A program made the translations under genes and the position numbers. Under the pieces are notes generated by a model, which saw only the letters and a program-made list of their open reading frames with translations, had not been told where the DNA came from and ran no database searches. Source: Xaviernesmea oryzae (lineage in GTDB: Bacteria; Pseudomonadota; Alphaproteobacteria; Rhizobiales; Rhizobiaceae). Taken from it: DNA of 64,000 nucleotides. The stretch spans positions 372,001 through 436,000 of the forward strand of contig NZ_FXAF01000011.1 of NCBI RefSeq assembly GCF_900177415.1, given 5' to 3'. Position 1 is the first letter of the stretch. Each line of letters begins with the position of its first letter. This document shows positions 10,001 to 18,053 of this stretch, piece by piece.

Positions 10001-10604
10001 CGCAAGCCACGACCTCGACATCCGCGGCGCCGGCAACCTGCTGGGCGAGGAACAGTCCGGCCATATCAAGGAGGTGGGCTTCGAGCTCTACCAGCAGATG
10101 CTGGAGGAGGCAGTCGCGGAGGTGAAGGGTGACGACGAGATCACCGATACCGGCTGGTCGCCGCAGATCTCCGTCGGCATCACCGTGATGATCCCGGAAA
10201 CCTACGTGCCCGACCTGCATCTGCGCATGGGTCTCTATCGCCGCCTCGGCGAGCTTTCCGAGCTTCCGGAAATCGACGGCTTCGGTGCGGAAATGGTCGA
10301 CCGGTTCGGCCCCATGCCGCCGGAGGTTCAAAACCTGCTGAAGGTCGTCTACATCAAGTCGCTCTGCCGCAAGGCGAATGTCGAGAAGCTCGATGCAGGC
10401 CCGAAGGGGATCGTCGTTTCCTTCCGTGACAAGCAGTTCCCGAACCCGGCGGCGCTTGTCGGCTACATCGCCAAGCAGGGAACGCTTGCGAAGATCCGGC
10501 CGGACCAGAGCGTGTTTTTGACCCGCGACCTGCCGTCGCCTGAAAAGCGGCTTACCGCCGCCGCCCAGGTGATGACGCAGTTCGCGGAACTGGCGAAGAC
10601 GTGA
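7083..10604 (+). CDS. mfd: Transcription-repair coupling factor
   Basis: 1173 residues, full length. Mfd pushes RNA polymerase stalled at lesions off DNA and recruits UvrA. The N-terminal UvrB-like region (LPAWDCLPYDRVSPS near residue 75-90), the RNA-polymerase interaction domain (HAEHGIGRFVGL, about 515), the RecG-like translocase with Walker A GDVGFGKTE and DEEQHFG, TRG motif region LRGRVGRS, and the C-terminal TRCF domain are all present. The ATG overlaps the sdhE stop. It runs to one base before the stop of the convergent DMT gene. Together with uvrA and recG it makes this window rich in DNA repair genes. Confidence 0.97.
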   Translation: MNSIPIIPGFEAKKVGGTQSPLTIGNVPPGMEPLLLAELARAGQPVAYVMSDGQSMPDLEQMLSFVAPEIPVLTLPAWDCLPYDRVSPSADVSARRLAALSGLISHARKPHAAIVLVTVNAMLQKIAPADIIESLAFSARPGNQVRMDDIAVRLERNGFERVATVREVGEFAVRGGILDVFVPGTEEPVRLDFFGDTLESIRSFDPASQRTTGQARSLDLNPMSEVTLTPDTISRFRKNYLSLFGAATRDDTLYQAVSEGRRYAGMEHWLPLFYDRLETAFDYLEGFRIVTDHTAREAANERSKLVLDYYEARRDSGSQGKGAAAQAAPYKPISPGQLYLDGKAFASTLDAVNALRLTPFNEMDAEGRRVVTLEAHAGPRWAKTQAEEKDRDERVNVFDLVVKHIADKRAEGTKVLVTGWSAGSLDRLLQVLDERGLKRIRPIEKLADLEMLEKGEAASAVLSLEAGFETGNVAVIGEQDILGDRMVRRGKRRKRGADFLTEVAGLDEGSLVVHAEHGIGRFVGLVTIEAAGAPRACLELHYADQAKLFLPVENIDLLSRYGSDAAEAQLDRLGGGAWQARKAKLKKRLLDMADDLIRIAATRMTRRAPMLTTPEGLYDEFAARFPYDETEDQANAIDAVRDDLGAGRPMDRLVCGDVGFGKTEVALRAAFFAAMNGAQVAVVVPTTLLARQHYKTFKERFRGLPITIAQASRLVSAKELAQTKKDLAEGKVDIVVGTHALLGAGIKFANLSLLIIDEEQHFGVKHKERLKELKSDVHVLTLSATPIPRTLQLAMTGVRELSLITTPPVDRMAVRTFISPFDPLVIRETLMREHYRGGQSFYVCPRVADLPEIQAFLQSDVPELKVAVAHGQMPAGELEDIMNAFYDGKYDVLLSTTIVESGLDVPTANTLIVHRADMFGLAQLYQLRGRVGRSKVRAFALFTLPVNKPLTATAERRLKVLQSLDTLGAGFQLASHDLDIRGAGNLLGEEQSGHIKEVGFELYQQMLEEAVAEVKGDDEITDTGWSPQISVGITVMIPETYVPDLHLRMGLYRRLGELSELPEIDGFGAEMVDRFGPMPPEVQNLLKVVYIKSLCRKANVEKLDAGPKGIVVSFRDKQFPNPAALVGYIAKQGTLAKIRPDQSVFLTRDLPSPEKRLTAAAQVMTQFAELAKT

Positions 10605-11561
10605 TCACGCCTTTGGCTGATCGGATGCTTCGGGCGCAATCACGGCGGACGCCTGTGCGTCCGGCGCGACCGCGACGGGCAGCGGGACATTGCGGACCCG
10701 CTCCCGCTGAAGCGTCAGCAGGCCGGAGCCGCATATCAGCAGGATGCCAAGGAGCATCGGAAGATCGACATGGTCGCCGAAGACCAGATAGCCGAACAGC
10801 ACGGCCCAGATCATCTGGCTGTATTGCGTCGGGCCGATCATCGCGGCCGGCGCATAGTTTGCAGCCTTCATCAGGAGAATGGCGGCAAGCGCCGCCAGCA
10901 GTCCGAAGCCTGCAAGATACAGCCACTGTTCCGAAGTGGGGATGCGGAAATCCGCAACCATCAGCACGCCGCAGATGACGAGGACGCCCAAAACGCCGGC
11001 GCTGTACATCGAGATGTTCTTTTCGGTCGGGCCGATGGCGCGATAGCAGATGATCGAGATGGCGCCGCTCAGACCGCCGAACACGGCGCCCAGATGGCCG
11101 ATCGACAGTTCGCGAAAGCCGGGCCTCAGGACGATCAGCGTACCGACGAAGCCGATGACCACCGCGCTCCAGCGCTTGATGCCGACCTGTTCCTTCAGGA
11201 AGACGACCGACATGATCGTCACGAAACAGGGCAGCAGGAAGATCAGGACGAAGGCTTCCGCCATCGACAGATGGGTGAAGGCGACGACGCTGCCGATCGT
11301 GCCGGCGGCCTGGGCGACGAAACGAAGCAGCCATAGCGCGCGGTTCGAGGTGCGGAACGCATCCGTGATACGGTCGCCCGGCTTCATCAGGAACGGAAAT
11401 CCCGCAAGGCCGAAGACGGCGCCGATGAAAGACGATTGATAGGGGCTGAGCGCGCCATGGATCATCTTCACGCTGGCATCGCTGAAGGCATAGGCGGCAA
11501 AGGCCGCGAAGGCGAGCATCACGCCCTTGAAAGCCTGGTCGGCCCCTTTCGGTTCGATCAT
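10605..11561 (-). CDS. EamA/DMT-superfamily transporter
   Basis: 318 residues from ATG 11561; upstream sequence in the same frame belongs to the neighbouring dsbA-like gene in another frame and is not coding here. Ten hydrophobic segments in two EamA repeats can be followed, with a typical LRFVAQAAGTIGSVVAFTHL half-repeat joint and a charged, proline/alanine-rich cytosolic tail. Members export metabolites or amino acids; the substrate cannot be told. Two bases separate it from the end of the DsbA-family gene, so the pair is probably co-transcribed. Convergent with mfd without any spacer. Confidence 0.85.
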   Translation of the reverse strand: MIEPKGADQAFKGVMLAFAAFAAYAFSDASVKMIHGALSPYQSSFIGAVFGLAGFPFLMKPGDRITDAFRTSNRALWLLRFVAQAAGTIGSVVAFTHLSMAEAFVLIFLLPCFVTIMSVVFLKEQVGIKRWSAVVIGFVGTLIVLRPGFRELSIGHLGAVFGGLSGAISIICYRAIGPTEKNISMYSAGVLGVLVICGVLMVADFRIPTSEQWLYLAGFGLLAALAAILLMKAANYAPAAMIGPTQYSQMIWAVLFGYLVFGDHVDLPMLLGILLICGSGLLTLQRERVRNVPLPVAVAPDAQASAVIAPEASDQPKA

Positions 11562-11563
11562 GA

Positions 11564-12235
11564 TCAGATCATGCCCTTGCGGGCCTCGGCCTTCAGCTTG
11601 GCGATTTCGCGCAGCGCGTTCGCAAAGACGTCCGGCGTCTGCGCGCCGCTCACCGCATATTGTCCGTCGATGATGAAGAAGGGCACGCCGGTGACGCCCA
11701 TCTTCTGCGCGGCGTCGATCTCGGAAAGCACCGTGTCCTTGTCGGCGTCGGTCTTCAGAAGGTTCTCGACGACCTTGCGGTCCATCCCTGCGTTTTCGGC
11801 GATATCGGCGAGGACCGTATGGTCGCCGACATTGCGGCCTTCCTCGAAATTCGCTTTGAAGAGCGCAGTCGCGACCTTGTCCTGGACCTCGCGGCCTTCC
11901 ATCATTGCCCAATGCAGCAGGCGGTGCGCGTCGAGCGTATTGGGACCGACCTTGATCGCCTCGAAATTGTAGCGGATGCCGACCTCTTCCCCGAGCTTTC
12001 TTAACATCGCATGGGCGCGTTCGACCGCATCCTTGCCGCCGAGCTTGGCGGCAAGGTCGGCCTGATGATCGACGCCCTCCGGCGGATGGTCGGGATTGAG
12101 CCGGTATGGCCGCCAGTTGATGTCGACGCCAACCTCATCCTGCACGTCGGCGACGGCGAGTTCGAGACGCGCCTTGCCGAGATAGCACCAGGGGCAGACG
12201 ATATCCGAGACTATGTCGATGGTTACGCGCTCCAT
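11564..12235 (-). CDS. DsbA-family thiol oxidoreductase (FrnE-like)
   Basis: 223 residues, no signal peptide, so cytosolic. The redox motif CPWC is at residues 14-17 (DIVCPWCYLGK), then an inserted helical domain, and the thioredoxin-fold cis-proline in MGVTGVPFFIIDGQYAVSGAQ near residue 180. This pattern is FrnE/2-hydroxychromene-2-carboxylate-isomerase-like, a group linked to oxidative stress tolerance or polyketide steps in other bacteria; here the role is unassigned. It shares a transcription unit with the downstream DMT transporter. Confidence 0.88.
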   Translation of the reverse strand: MERVTIDIVSDIVCPWCYLGKARLELAVADVQDEVGVDINWRPYRLNPDHPPEGVDHQADLAAKLGGKDAVERAHAMLRKLGEEVGIRYNFEAIKVGPNTLDAHRLLHWAMMEGREVQDKVATALFKANFEEGRNVGDHTVLADIAENAGMDRKVVENLLKTDADKDTVLSEIDAAQKMGVTGVPFFIIDGQYAVSGAQTPDVFANALREIAKLKAEARKGMI

Positions 12236-12275
12236 GGCGGCGTCCTTTCTTCGGTAGACCCGAAAGAGAGAGGAG

Positions 12276-14090
12276 TTATTGCGCGCGTTTATCCCACCAG
12301 GTGTTGAGCTGGTAGCCGTAAAGCGGCAGTGTCTCGGGATAGCCGATATAGCTGCGCCGCGCCACCCATTGTTCCGGGATATGGTAGAGCGGTACCATGT
12401 AATGGCCGGAAATCAGCATCCGGTCATAGGCTCGCACCGCCGCCTCGAAATCCTCCTCGCCGCGCGCCGCCAGCATCGCGTCTATCAGCCTGTCGAGGTC
12501 GGGATCCGCCGTACCGGCGAAATTGAAGCTGCCCTGTGCATCGCGCGCGGCGGATCCCCAGCGCCCCAGCTGTTCGATGCCCGGCGAAAGCGACGCCGGA
12601 TAGGATTTCATGATCATGTCGTAGTCGAACTTGAAGGATCGCGCCTGGTACTGCGCATCGTCGACGGTGCGGATCGACATGTCGACACCGATCATCCTGA
12701 GCGTTCGCTGATAGGCGATCGCCAGCTTCTCCTGGTCTATGGTCTGGGTCATGACCTCGAAGGCGAGCGGCCTGCCCGCCGCGTCCGACATCCTGCCGTT
12801 CTTGATCGTATAACCGCCTTTCCGCAGAAGATCGACCGCCTCGCGCAGGACCTTGCGGTCGGCACCGGAGCCGTCGGTCTTCGGCAGGCGATAGGTTCCG
12901 TTGAGTACGGCAGGTTCGATCCGGGCCTTGGCCGGGCCAAGGATCTTCAGTTCCCGATCGTCGGCCGGCTTGCCGAGCGAGGTGAGGGGGGAATTCTGCC
13001 AGATGCTCTCGGTACGGGTGTAAGCGCCTTCGAACAGGTTCCTGTTGGCCCATTCGAAATCGAAGGCGAGCGACAGGCCGGCCCGTACGTTCACGTCGGC
13101 AAAGACCGGCCGGCGGGTGTTGAAGACGAAGCCGAGCATGCCAGTCGGCAGTTGCGGCTTGAAGGCATCCTTCACCACGTCGCCGTTCCGGACCGCCGGA
13201 AAATCATAGGCCCGCGCCCAATGGGTCGGGCTCCCTTCCAGATAGATGTCGATCTCGCCCTTCTTGAAGGCCTCGAACAGCGTGTTTTCCTGCAGGAAAT
13301 ATTCGACCGTGATCTGATCGTAGTTGTCGAAGCCGATTTTGGAGGGAATATCCTTCCCCCAATAATCCGGGTTGCGTTCGTAGACGATGCGCTCGCCGGG
13401 CGAGACGGATTTTACGCGATAGGGACCGGAACCGACGGGCGGTTTCAAGGTCGACTGGTCGAACGTGGCCGGGTCGATGACGTGCTTGGGCAGGATCGGC
13501 GTAGCCGTTGCGAGAATCAGCGGGGTTTCCCGATCTGCTTTCTCGCTGAAGGTGAAGCGGACGCCGTGTTCGCCGACCTTTTCCATCTTCTCGACGGCCG
13601 CCAGCCGGTTCGAAAATGGGATGCGGCCCTTGTCGCGCAGAAGCTCGAACGAGAAAATCACGTCGTCGGGGGTCACCGCCTGGCCATCCGACCATTTGGC
13701 ATCGGGATTGAGATTGAACTGAACGAAGGTGCGGTCCTCATCCCATTCCACGCTTTCCGCCAGGAGGCCGTAAAGCGAGAAGGGTTCGTCGGCCGAGCGC
13801 ACCATCAGCGGTTCATAGATGAGGTTTCCGAAAATCGTGTCCCACACCCCTCGGGCAGTCGTGCCCATGCTTTTCAGGATGAAGGGATTGAGACTGTCGA
13901 ACGTTCCGACCACGCCATAGGTCACCCTGCCGCCCTTCTTCACGTCCGGGTTCACATAGGGGAAATGCTGGTAGTCCGGGGCAAGCGCGGGACTGCCGTG
14001 CATGGCGATCGCGCGCAGCGGTTCGGCGATTGCGGGCGTGCTCATCAGGAGTGCGGCGATGACGGGAACGAAGCGTCGCATGGGGCTCAT
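12276..14090 (-). CDS. Periplasmic peptide-binding protein, ABC family 5 (YejA-like)
   Basis: 604 residues. Residues 1-22 form a Sec signal peptide ending in AIA, with EPLRAIAMHG as mature start. The early motif KKGGRVTYGVVGTFDSLNPF and the later VTPDDVIFSFELL are typical of SBP_bac_5 proteins, and the overall form resembles YejA, the binding protein for microcin C and oligopeptides. No permease or ATPase gene is next to it, so it is an orphan unless it serves a transporter encoded elsewhere. 40 bases separate it from the downstream dsbA-like gene. Confidence 0.88.
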   Translation of the reverse strand: MSPMRRFVPVIAALLMSTPAIAEPLRAIAMHGSPALAPDYQHFPYVNPDVKKGGRVTYGVVGTFDSLNPFILKSMGTTARGVWDTIFGNLIYEPLMVRSADEPFSLYGLLAESVEWDEDRTFVQFNLNPDAKWSDGQAVTPDDVIFSFELLRDKGRIPFSNRLAAVEKMEKVGEHGVRFTFSEKADRETPLILATATPILPKHVIDPATFDQSTLKPPVGSGPYRVKSVSPGERIVYERNPDYWGKDIPSKIGFDNYDQITVEYFLQENTLFEAFKKGEIDIYLEGSPTHWARAYDFPAVRNGDVVKDAFKPQLPTGMLGFVFNTRRPVFADVNVRAGLSLAFDFEWANRNLFEGAYTRTESIWQNSPLTSLGKPADDRELKILGPAKARIEPAVLNGTYRLPKTDGSGADRKVLREAVDLLRKGGYTIKNGRMSDAAGRPLAFEVMTQTIDQEKLAIAYQRTLRMIGVDMSIRTVDDAQYQARSFKFDYDMIMKSYPASLSPGIEQLGRWGSAARDAQGSFNFAGTADPDLDRLIDAMLAARGEEDFEAAVRAYDRMLISGHYMVPLYHIPEQWVARRSYIGYPETLPLYGYQLNTWWDKRAQ

Positions 14091-14367
14091 GGTGGTGGAA
14101 TCCTCACTGATTCGCCCGCAAAATAGCGCATGCCGGCAGGGCCACCAACCGCAGCAATGCGCAAAAGAGCGACCGCCGGCGTTAACGTCTTGTCAAAAAT
14201 GCGAAAGGAGGGCTGGATATCGACGCGTGCCCGATGTAACAGGGTGACCGGACGGGCGGGTCATTCAAATGCCTCATTTGACCGACAGGTGACGGGCAGG
14301 AATGACACCCCGAGGGATTTGACCGGCGTCGGCCGCACCCAACGGATTTCAGGAGACGGATTTCGTT

Positions 14368-15018
14368 ATGATGTTCAAGGCAACCCAAGTTCTGCGGACG
14401 GCGATGTCCGTTCTCGCTCTCTCGATCGGCGCGAGCACGCTGCCGGTTGCAGCCCTTGCACAGGATGCCGCGGCTCCGGCCGCCGGTGCTCCGAGCGCTC
14501 CGCTCGGCTGGTTCAAGACCTGCACCAAGCAGGACGACAGCGATCTCTGCGTCGTGCAGAACATCACTGCAGCCCAGAACGGCCAGCTGATCACGGCCGT
14601 TGGCCTGATCACCGTCGAAGGCAAGGTCAACCGCAAGATCCTGCAGGTTTCCGTGCCGACCGCGCGCCTCGTGCCGCCCGGCATCGTCATGCAGATCGAT
14701 GGCGGCAAAGGACAGAAGCTCGACTACGTCGTCTGCCTTCCGGACAAGTGCACGGCGGAAGTGCCGCTGACCGATGCGATGATCGCGAGCCTCAAGAAGG
14801 GCAACGAAGTGATCTTCACCTCGATCAACTTCCGTCGCGCGCCGAACCCGATCAAGATTTCGCTCTCGGGCTTCACGGGTGCTTTCGACGGTCCGGCCAT
14901 GCCGCAGGAGCAGATCGCCCAGAGCCAGCGGAGCCTGGAAGAGGGCATGCAGCGCAAGGCGGAAGAGACGCGCAAGAAGCTGGAAGACGCCCAGAACGCC
15001 GCCAAGCAGGGTCAGTGA
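14368..15018 (+). CDS. Invasion-associated locus B (IalB) family periplasmic protein
   Basis: 216 residues with a signal peptide (cleavage near ALAQD at about residue 32). The mature part has the IalB core: WFKTC, a second cysteine pair (CVVQN and VVCLPDKCTAEVPL), and LVPPGIVMQIDGGKGQKL. IalB was named in Bartonella for erythrocyte entry, but free-living rhizobia carry several paralogues whose role is unclear, so no virulence role is inferred. The C-terminal 30 residues form a charged helix rich in Glu/Lys/Gln. AGGAGACGG precedes the ATG. The 277-base gap upstream (14091-14367) shows no gene and must hold its promoter. Confidence 0.87.
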   Translation: MMFKATQVLRTAMSVLALSIGASTLPVAALAQDAAAPAAGAPSAPLGWFKTCTKQDDSDLCVVQNITAAQNGQLITAVGLITVEGKVNRKILQVSVPTARLVPPGIVMQIDGGKGQKLDYVVCLPDKCTAEVPLTDAMIASLKKGNEVIFTSINFRRAPNPIKISLSGFTGAFDGPAMPQEQIAQSQRSLEEGMQRKAEETRKKLEDAQNAAKQGQ

Positions 15019-15042
15019 TTCGGGGCGTGAACCCAAAACCGA

Positions 15043-15067
15043 AGCCCGGCCTCGTGCCGGGCTTTTT
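15043..15067 (+). terminator. Rho-independent terminator of ialB
   Basis: Perfect 8-bp stem AGCCCGGC / GCCGGGCT, 5-base loop, then four further T. It is 24 bases after the ialB stop. Confidence 0.88.
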
Positions 15068-15079
15068 GATTCCGGATAC

Positions 15080-15108
15080 AAAAAAGCGCCGGCTGGAATG
15101 CCGGCGCT
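15080..15108 (-). terminator. Rho-independent terminator of hspQ
   Basis: On the minus strand a perfect 9-bp stem AGCGCCGGC / GCCGGCGCT with a 6-base loop followed by a T-run (A-run at 15080-15084 on the plus strand). It begins 23 bases after the hspQ stop. Together with the ialB terminator it separates the two convergent units. Confidence 0.88.
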
Positions 15109-15131
15109 TCTGAAGCTTCCGATGGATCGTA

Positions 15132-15461
15132 TCAGTGGGCCAGGATGATCTTGGGCTTCAGCTGGCCGGACGGACCGCGATCGAAGATCTGATAGACCTG
15201 CGGGTTGCGCAGCGGTGCGTCGCTCTCGTCGTGTTCCAGGTTCTGCTCCGAAACATAGGCGACATATTCCGTTTCGTCATTCTCCGCGAGGAGATGGTAG
15301 AAGGGCTGGTCCTTGCTCGGCCGGATTTCGGCGGGAATGGCATTCCACCATTCTTCGGTATTGGCGTATTCCGGATCCACATCGAACACGACGCCCCGAA
15401 ACGGAAAGACTTTGTGGCGGACCACTTCTCCGATGGTAAATTTAGCGTTGCGCTGTTTCAT
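15132..15461 (-). CDS. hspQ: Heat shock protein HspQ
   Basis: 109 residues. The family core FTIGEVVRHKVFPFRGVVFDVDPEY, then QPFYHLLAE and YVSEQNL, is plain. In enterobacteria HspQ binds hemimethylated oriC region and acts as specificity factor for Lon. The ATG at 15461 has GAAAGGA eight bases before it. A heat-shock type promoter lies just upstream (see 15486-15516) and a terminator follows, so it is monocistronic. Confidence 0.92.
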   Translation of the reverse strand: MKQRNAKFTIGEVVRHKVFPFRGVVFDVDPEYANTEEWWNAIPAEIRPSKDQPFYHLLAENDETEYVAYVSEQNLEHDESDAPLRNPQVYQIFDRGPSGQLKPKIILAH

Positions 15462-15485
15462 GGTGCGATGTCCTTTCGCATCCTA

Positions 15486-15516
15486 ATGTGGGAACAAAAT
15501 TCTCCGACATCAAGAG
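15486..15516 (-). promoter_or_regulatory. Candidate RpoH (sigma32) promoter of hspQ
   Basis: On the minus strand CTCTTGAT, 17 bases, then CCACAT. This fits the rhizobial RpoH pattern (CTTGAA, about 17 bases, CCANNT) with one mismatch in the -35 element. It would give a leader of about 20 bases to the hspQ ATG at 15461. Confidence 0.6.
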
Positions 15517-15555
15517 AGTAATGCGGGCGGACGCCCATCGTTCCACCGGATAGAC

Positions 15556-16479
15556 TTAAGGATTTCTGAGCTTTCGCGGTCTTGCGGTGGCAAGTATCAC
15601 GCCGCCGAGAACGAGGACGATGCCGAGCGCATGGTAATACTCGAATTTTTCGCCGAGAAAGATGACCGCCATGACGATCGAGACCGGCGGCATCATATAG
15701 AGCGTGATACCGGCCGTCGCGGGTCCGAAGATGCGCACCGTGTGCTGGAAGCAGAAGAAGGCGGCAAGCGATGCGAAAAGAATGATGCCGGCGATCTTCG
15801 ACCAGGCCGATGCCGTTTTCGGCAGCAGCCCGCCGTGAAGGAATTCCCATAGGGCCGGCGGCAGCAGGAGCAGAGAGCCGGAAAAGGCGATGAGGCCGAA
15901 GAGCGAGAACGGCCGGATCGCCTGCGCGGCGGGCCGGCGCAAGAGGACCGAGTAGATCGCAAAGGCGATCGCCGCCACCAGAATCCCGAGATCGCCGAGA
16001 TTGAACTCCATATGGGTGAGGGCCGCGAAATCGCCGCGCAGGACGATCGCGGTAACGCCGGCGAAGGCGACCGCCATGCCCGAAAGCTCGCGGCTGCCGA
16101 TCCTGCGCCCGGAAAACAGCCATTCGAACAGGATGATGAACAGCGACGACGTCGTGTAGATCAGCGTCGCATTGGAGGCCGTGGTCAATGTCAGCGCCCA
16201 GTAGACGAAGCCGCTGCAGATGCTGATGCTTAAGAACCCGAGCCACAGCCAGAGCCAGGTATGTCTCCGCACGAAATTCCAGGCGGCCGGCCAATCGAGA
16301 TAAAGCACCGGCACCATGATCAGCGCCGATCCGGCCCAGCGGATGAAGGCGGTGATGAAGGGGCCGATTTCTCCGATCACCCCGCGTCCGAAAATGAGGT
16401 TGCTCGAAAAGAAGACGGGGACAAGCGCGAAGATCAGCCAGTCGAGGGCGCGCGGCTGCGGCGTGTTCGGCGAGGGCAT
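15556..16479 (-). CDS. EamA/DMT-superfamily transporter
   Basis: 307 residues from ATG 16479; the open frame extends 12 codons further up, but MPSPNTPQPRALDW is the usual start of such proteins. Ten predicted membrane segments in two EamA halves (for example SSNLIFGRGVIGEIGPFITAFIRW split at residue 20-45, and a second half with PVSIVMAVIFLGEKFEYYHALG near the end). Substrate unknown. Only moderately related to the other DMT gene at 10605-11561. It lies downstream of glnA, but a hairpin terminator separates the two. Confidence 0.82.
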   Translation of the reverse strand: MPSPNTPQPRALDWLIFALVPVFFSSNLIFGRGVIGEIGPFITAFIRWAGSALIMVPVLYLDWPAAWNFVRRHTWLWLWLGFLSISICSGFVYWALTLTTASNATLIYTTSSLFIILFEWLFSGRRIGSRELSGMAVAFAGVTAIVLRGDFAALTHMEFNLGDLGILVAAIAFAIYSVLLRRPAAQAIRPFSLFGLIAFSGSLLLLPPALWEFLHGGLLPKTASAWSKIAGIILFASLAAFFCFQHTVRIFGPATAGITLYMMPPVSIVMAVIFLGEKFEYYHALGIVLVLGGVILATARPRKLRNP

Positions 16480-16513
16480 GGGGCACCGGAGGACGTGGAA
16501 GAGGCAGGGCCCC

Positions 16514-16549
16514 AAAATGGCGAACGGCGGGCTTTCGAACCCGCCGTTC
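16514..16549 (-). terminator. Probable terminator of glnA
   Basis: Perfect 10-bp stem GAACGGCGGG / CCCGCCGTTC with an 8-base loop, 36 bases past the glnA stop on the minus strand, followed by GCCATTTTGG, a short T-run. Confidence 0.65.
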
Positions 16550-16584
16550 CAGAGAAGGAGGCGCGGCGACCGCGCCTGATCGGA

Positions 16585-17994
16585 TCAGGCCGAATAATAC
16601 ATGTCGAATTCGACCGGATGCGGGGTCATTTCGAAGCGCATGACCTCCGTCATCTTGAGCTCGATATAGGCATCGATCTGATCGTCGTCGAAGACGCCGC
16701 CGGCCGTCAGGAACTTGCGGTCGCGATCGAGGTTTTCGAGCGCCTCGCGCAGCGAGCCGGAAACGGTCGGGATCTTCTTCAACTCCTTCGGCGGCAGGTC
16801 GTAGAGATCCTTGTCCATGGCCTTGCCGGGATGGATCTTGTTCTTGATGCCGTCGAGGCCGGCCATCAGCATGGCGGCGAAGCCCAGATAGGGGTTTGCC
16901 AGCGGGTCGGGGAAGCGGACTTCCACGCGCTTCGACTTCGGGCCGGAGCCGAATGGAATGCGGCACGACGCCGAACGGTTGCGGGCCGAATAGGCCAGGA
17001 GAACCGGCGCTTCGTAACCCGGAACGAGGCGCTTGTAGGAATTCGTCGTCGGGTTGGTGAAGGCGTTGATCGCCTTTGCATGCTTGATGATGCCGCCGAT
17101 GTAATAGAGGCAGCTCTCGGAAAGGCCCGCATATTCGTCGCCGGCGAAGGTCGGCTTGCCGTCCTTCCAGATCGACTGATGCACATGCATGCCCGAGCCG
17201 TTGTCGCCGAAGATCGGCTTCGGCATGAAGGTCGCGGTCTTGCCGTAGGCATTGGCGACCTGGTGAACGACATACTTGTAGATCTGGATCTTGTCGGCGT
17301 TGCGCACCAGCGTGTCGAACTTGACGCCGAGCTCGTGCTGGGCTGCCGCCACTTCATGATGGTGCTTTTCCACGACCACGCCCATTTCGGAGAGCACGGT
17401 CAGCATTTCGGAGCGCATGTCCTGCAGGCTGTCCACCGGAGGAACCGGGAAATAGCCGCCCTTGACGCGCGGACGGTGACCGAGATTGCCGGTCTCGTAA
17501 TCGGTGTCGTCGTTGGAGGGCAGTTCGGAAGAGTCGAGCTTGAAGCCGGTATTGTACGGGTCGGCCTTGTACTTGACGTCGTCGAAGACGAAGAACTCCG
17601 GCTCGGGGCCGACAAAGACGGTGTCGCCGATGCCGGAAGCCTTCAGATAGGCTTCGGCTTTCTTGGCGGTGCCGCGCGGATCGCGGTTGTAGGCTTCGCC
17701 CGAAATCGGATCGAGGATGTCGCAGAAGATGACCATGGTCGACTGGGCGAAGAACGGGTCCATGTGAACCGTCGCCGGATCCGGCATCAGCACCATGTCC
17801 GACTCGTTGATGGCCTTCCAGCCGGCAATCGAGGAACCGTCGAACATGACGCCGTCGGCGAACATGTCCTCGTCGACGGCTGAAATGTCCATGGTGACGT
17901 GCTGCAGCTTGCCGCGCGGGTCGGTGAAGCGCAGGTCCACGAACTTGACGTCGTTTTCCTTGATTTGTTTCATGATTTCGCTTGCGCTCGTCAT
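16585..17994 (-). CDS. glnA: Glutamine synthetase type I
   Basis: 469 residues, the standard GSI length. It condenses glutamate, ammonia and ATP to glutamine. Visible are the N-terminal beta-grasp part with VKFVDLRFTDPRG, the ATP/metal motif region FDGSSI, NGSGMHVHQS and the adenylylation loop DKDLYDLPPKE, whose Tyr (near residue 398) is the target of GlnE. The presence of that Tyr-loop makes this the GSI-beta form. It follows glnB by 59 bases in the classical rhizobial glnB-glnA order, with GAGGAAGG before the ATG. Confidence 0.97.
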   Translation of the reverse strand: MTSASEIMKQIKENDVKFVDLRFTDPRGKLQHVTMDISAVDEDMFADGVMFDGSSIAGWKAINESDMVLMPDPATVHMDPFFAQSTMVIFCDILDPISGEAYNRDPRGTAKKAEAYLKASGIGDTVFVGPEPEFFVFDDVKYKADPYNTGFKLDSSELPSNDDTDYETGNLGHRPRVKGGYFPVPPVDSLQDMRSEMLTVLSEMGVVVEKHHHEVAAAQHELGVKFDTLVRNADKIQIYKYVVHQVANAYGKTATFMPKPIFGDNGSGMHVHQSIWKDGKPTFAGDEYAGLSESCLYYIGGIIKHAKAINAFTNPTTNSYKRLVPGYEAPVLLAYSARNRSASCRIPFGSGPKSKRVEVRFPDPLANPYLGFAAMLMAGLDGIKNKIHPGKAMDKDLYDLPPKELKKIPTVSGSLREALENLDRDRKFLTAGGVFDDDQIDAYIELKMTEVMRFEMTPHPVEFDMYYSA

Positions 17995-18053
17995 ATGACC
18001 TTCCTCGATGTAAGATGACGATTGTGAGGCCCGGGCCGGCGGCCTGAGGCGGA

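Noticed and set aside
8610..10331. Open frame of 573 codons on the minus strand inside mfd
   Set aside because: Antisense shadow of mfd codon bias; no ribosome binding site or family resemblance.
14130..15113. 327-codon plus-strand frame over ialB
   Set aside because: Overlaps ialB in another phase; the ialB frame has signal peptide, family motifs, ribosome binding site and terminator.
15500..15545. GGAAC-N16-CATT upstream of hspQ as a second, EcfG-type promoter
   Set aside because: The -10 core differs from CGTT and a better RpoH promoter lies closer to the gene.
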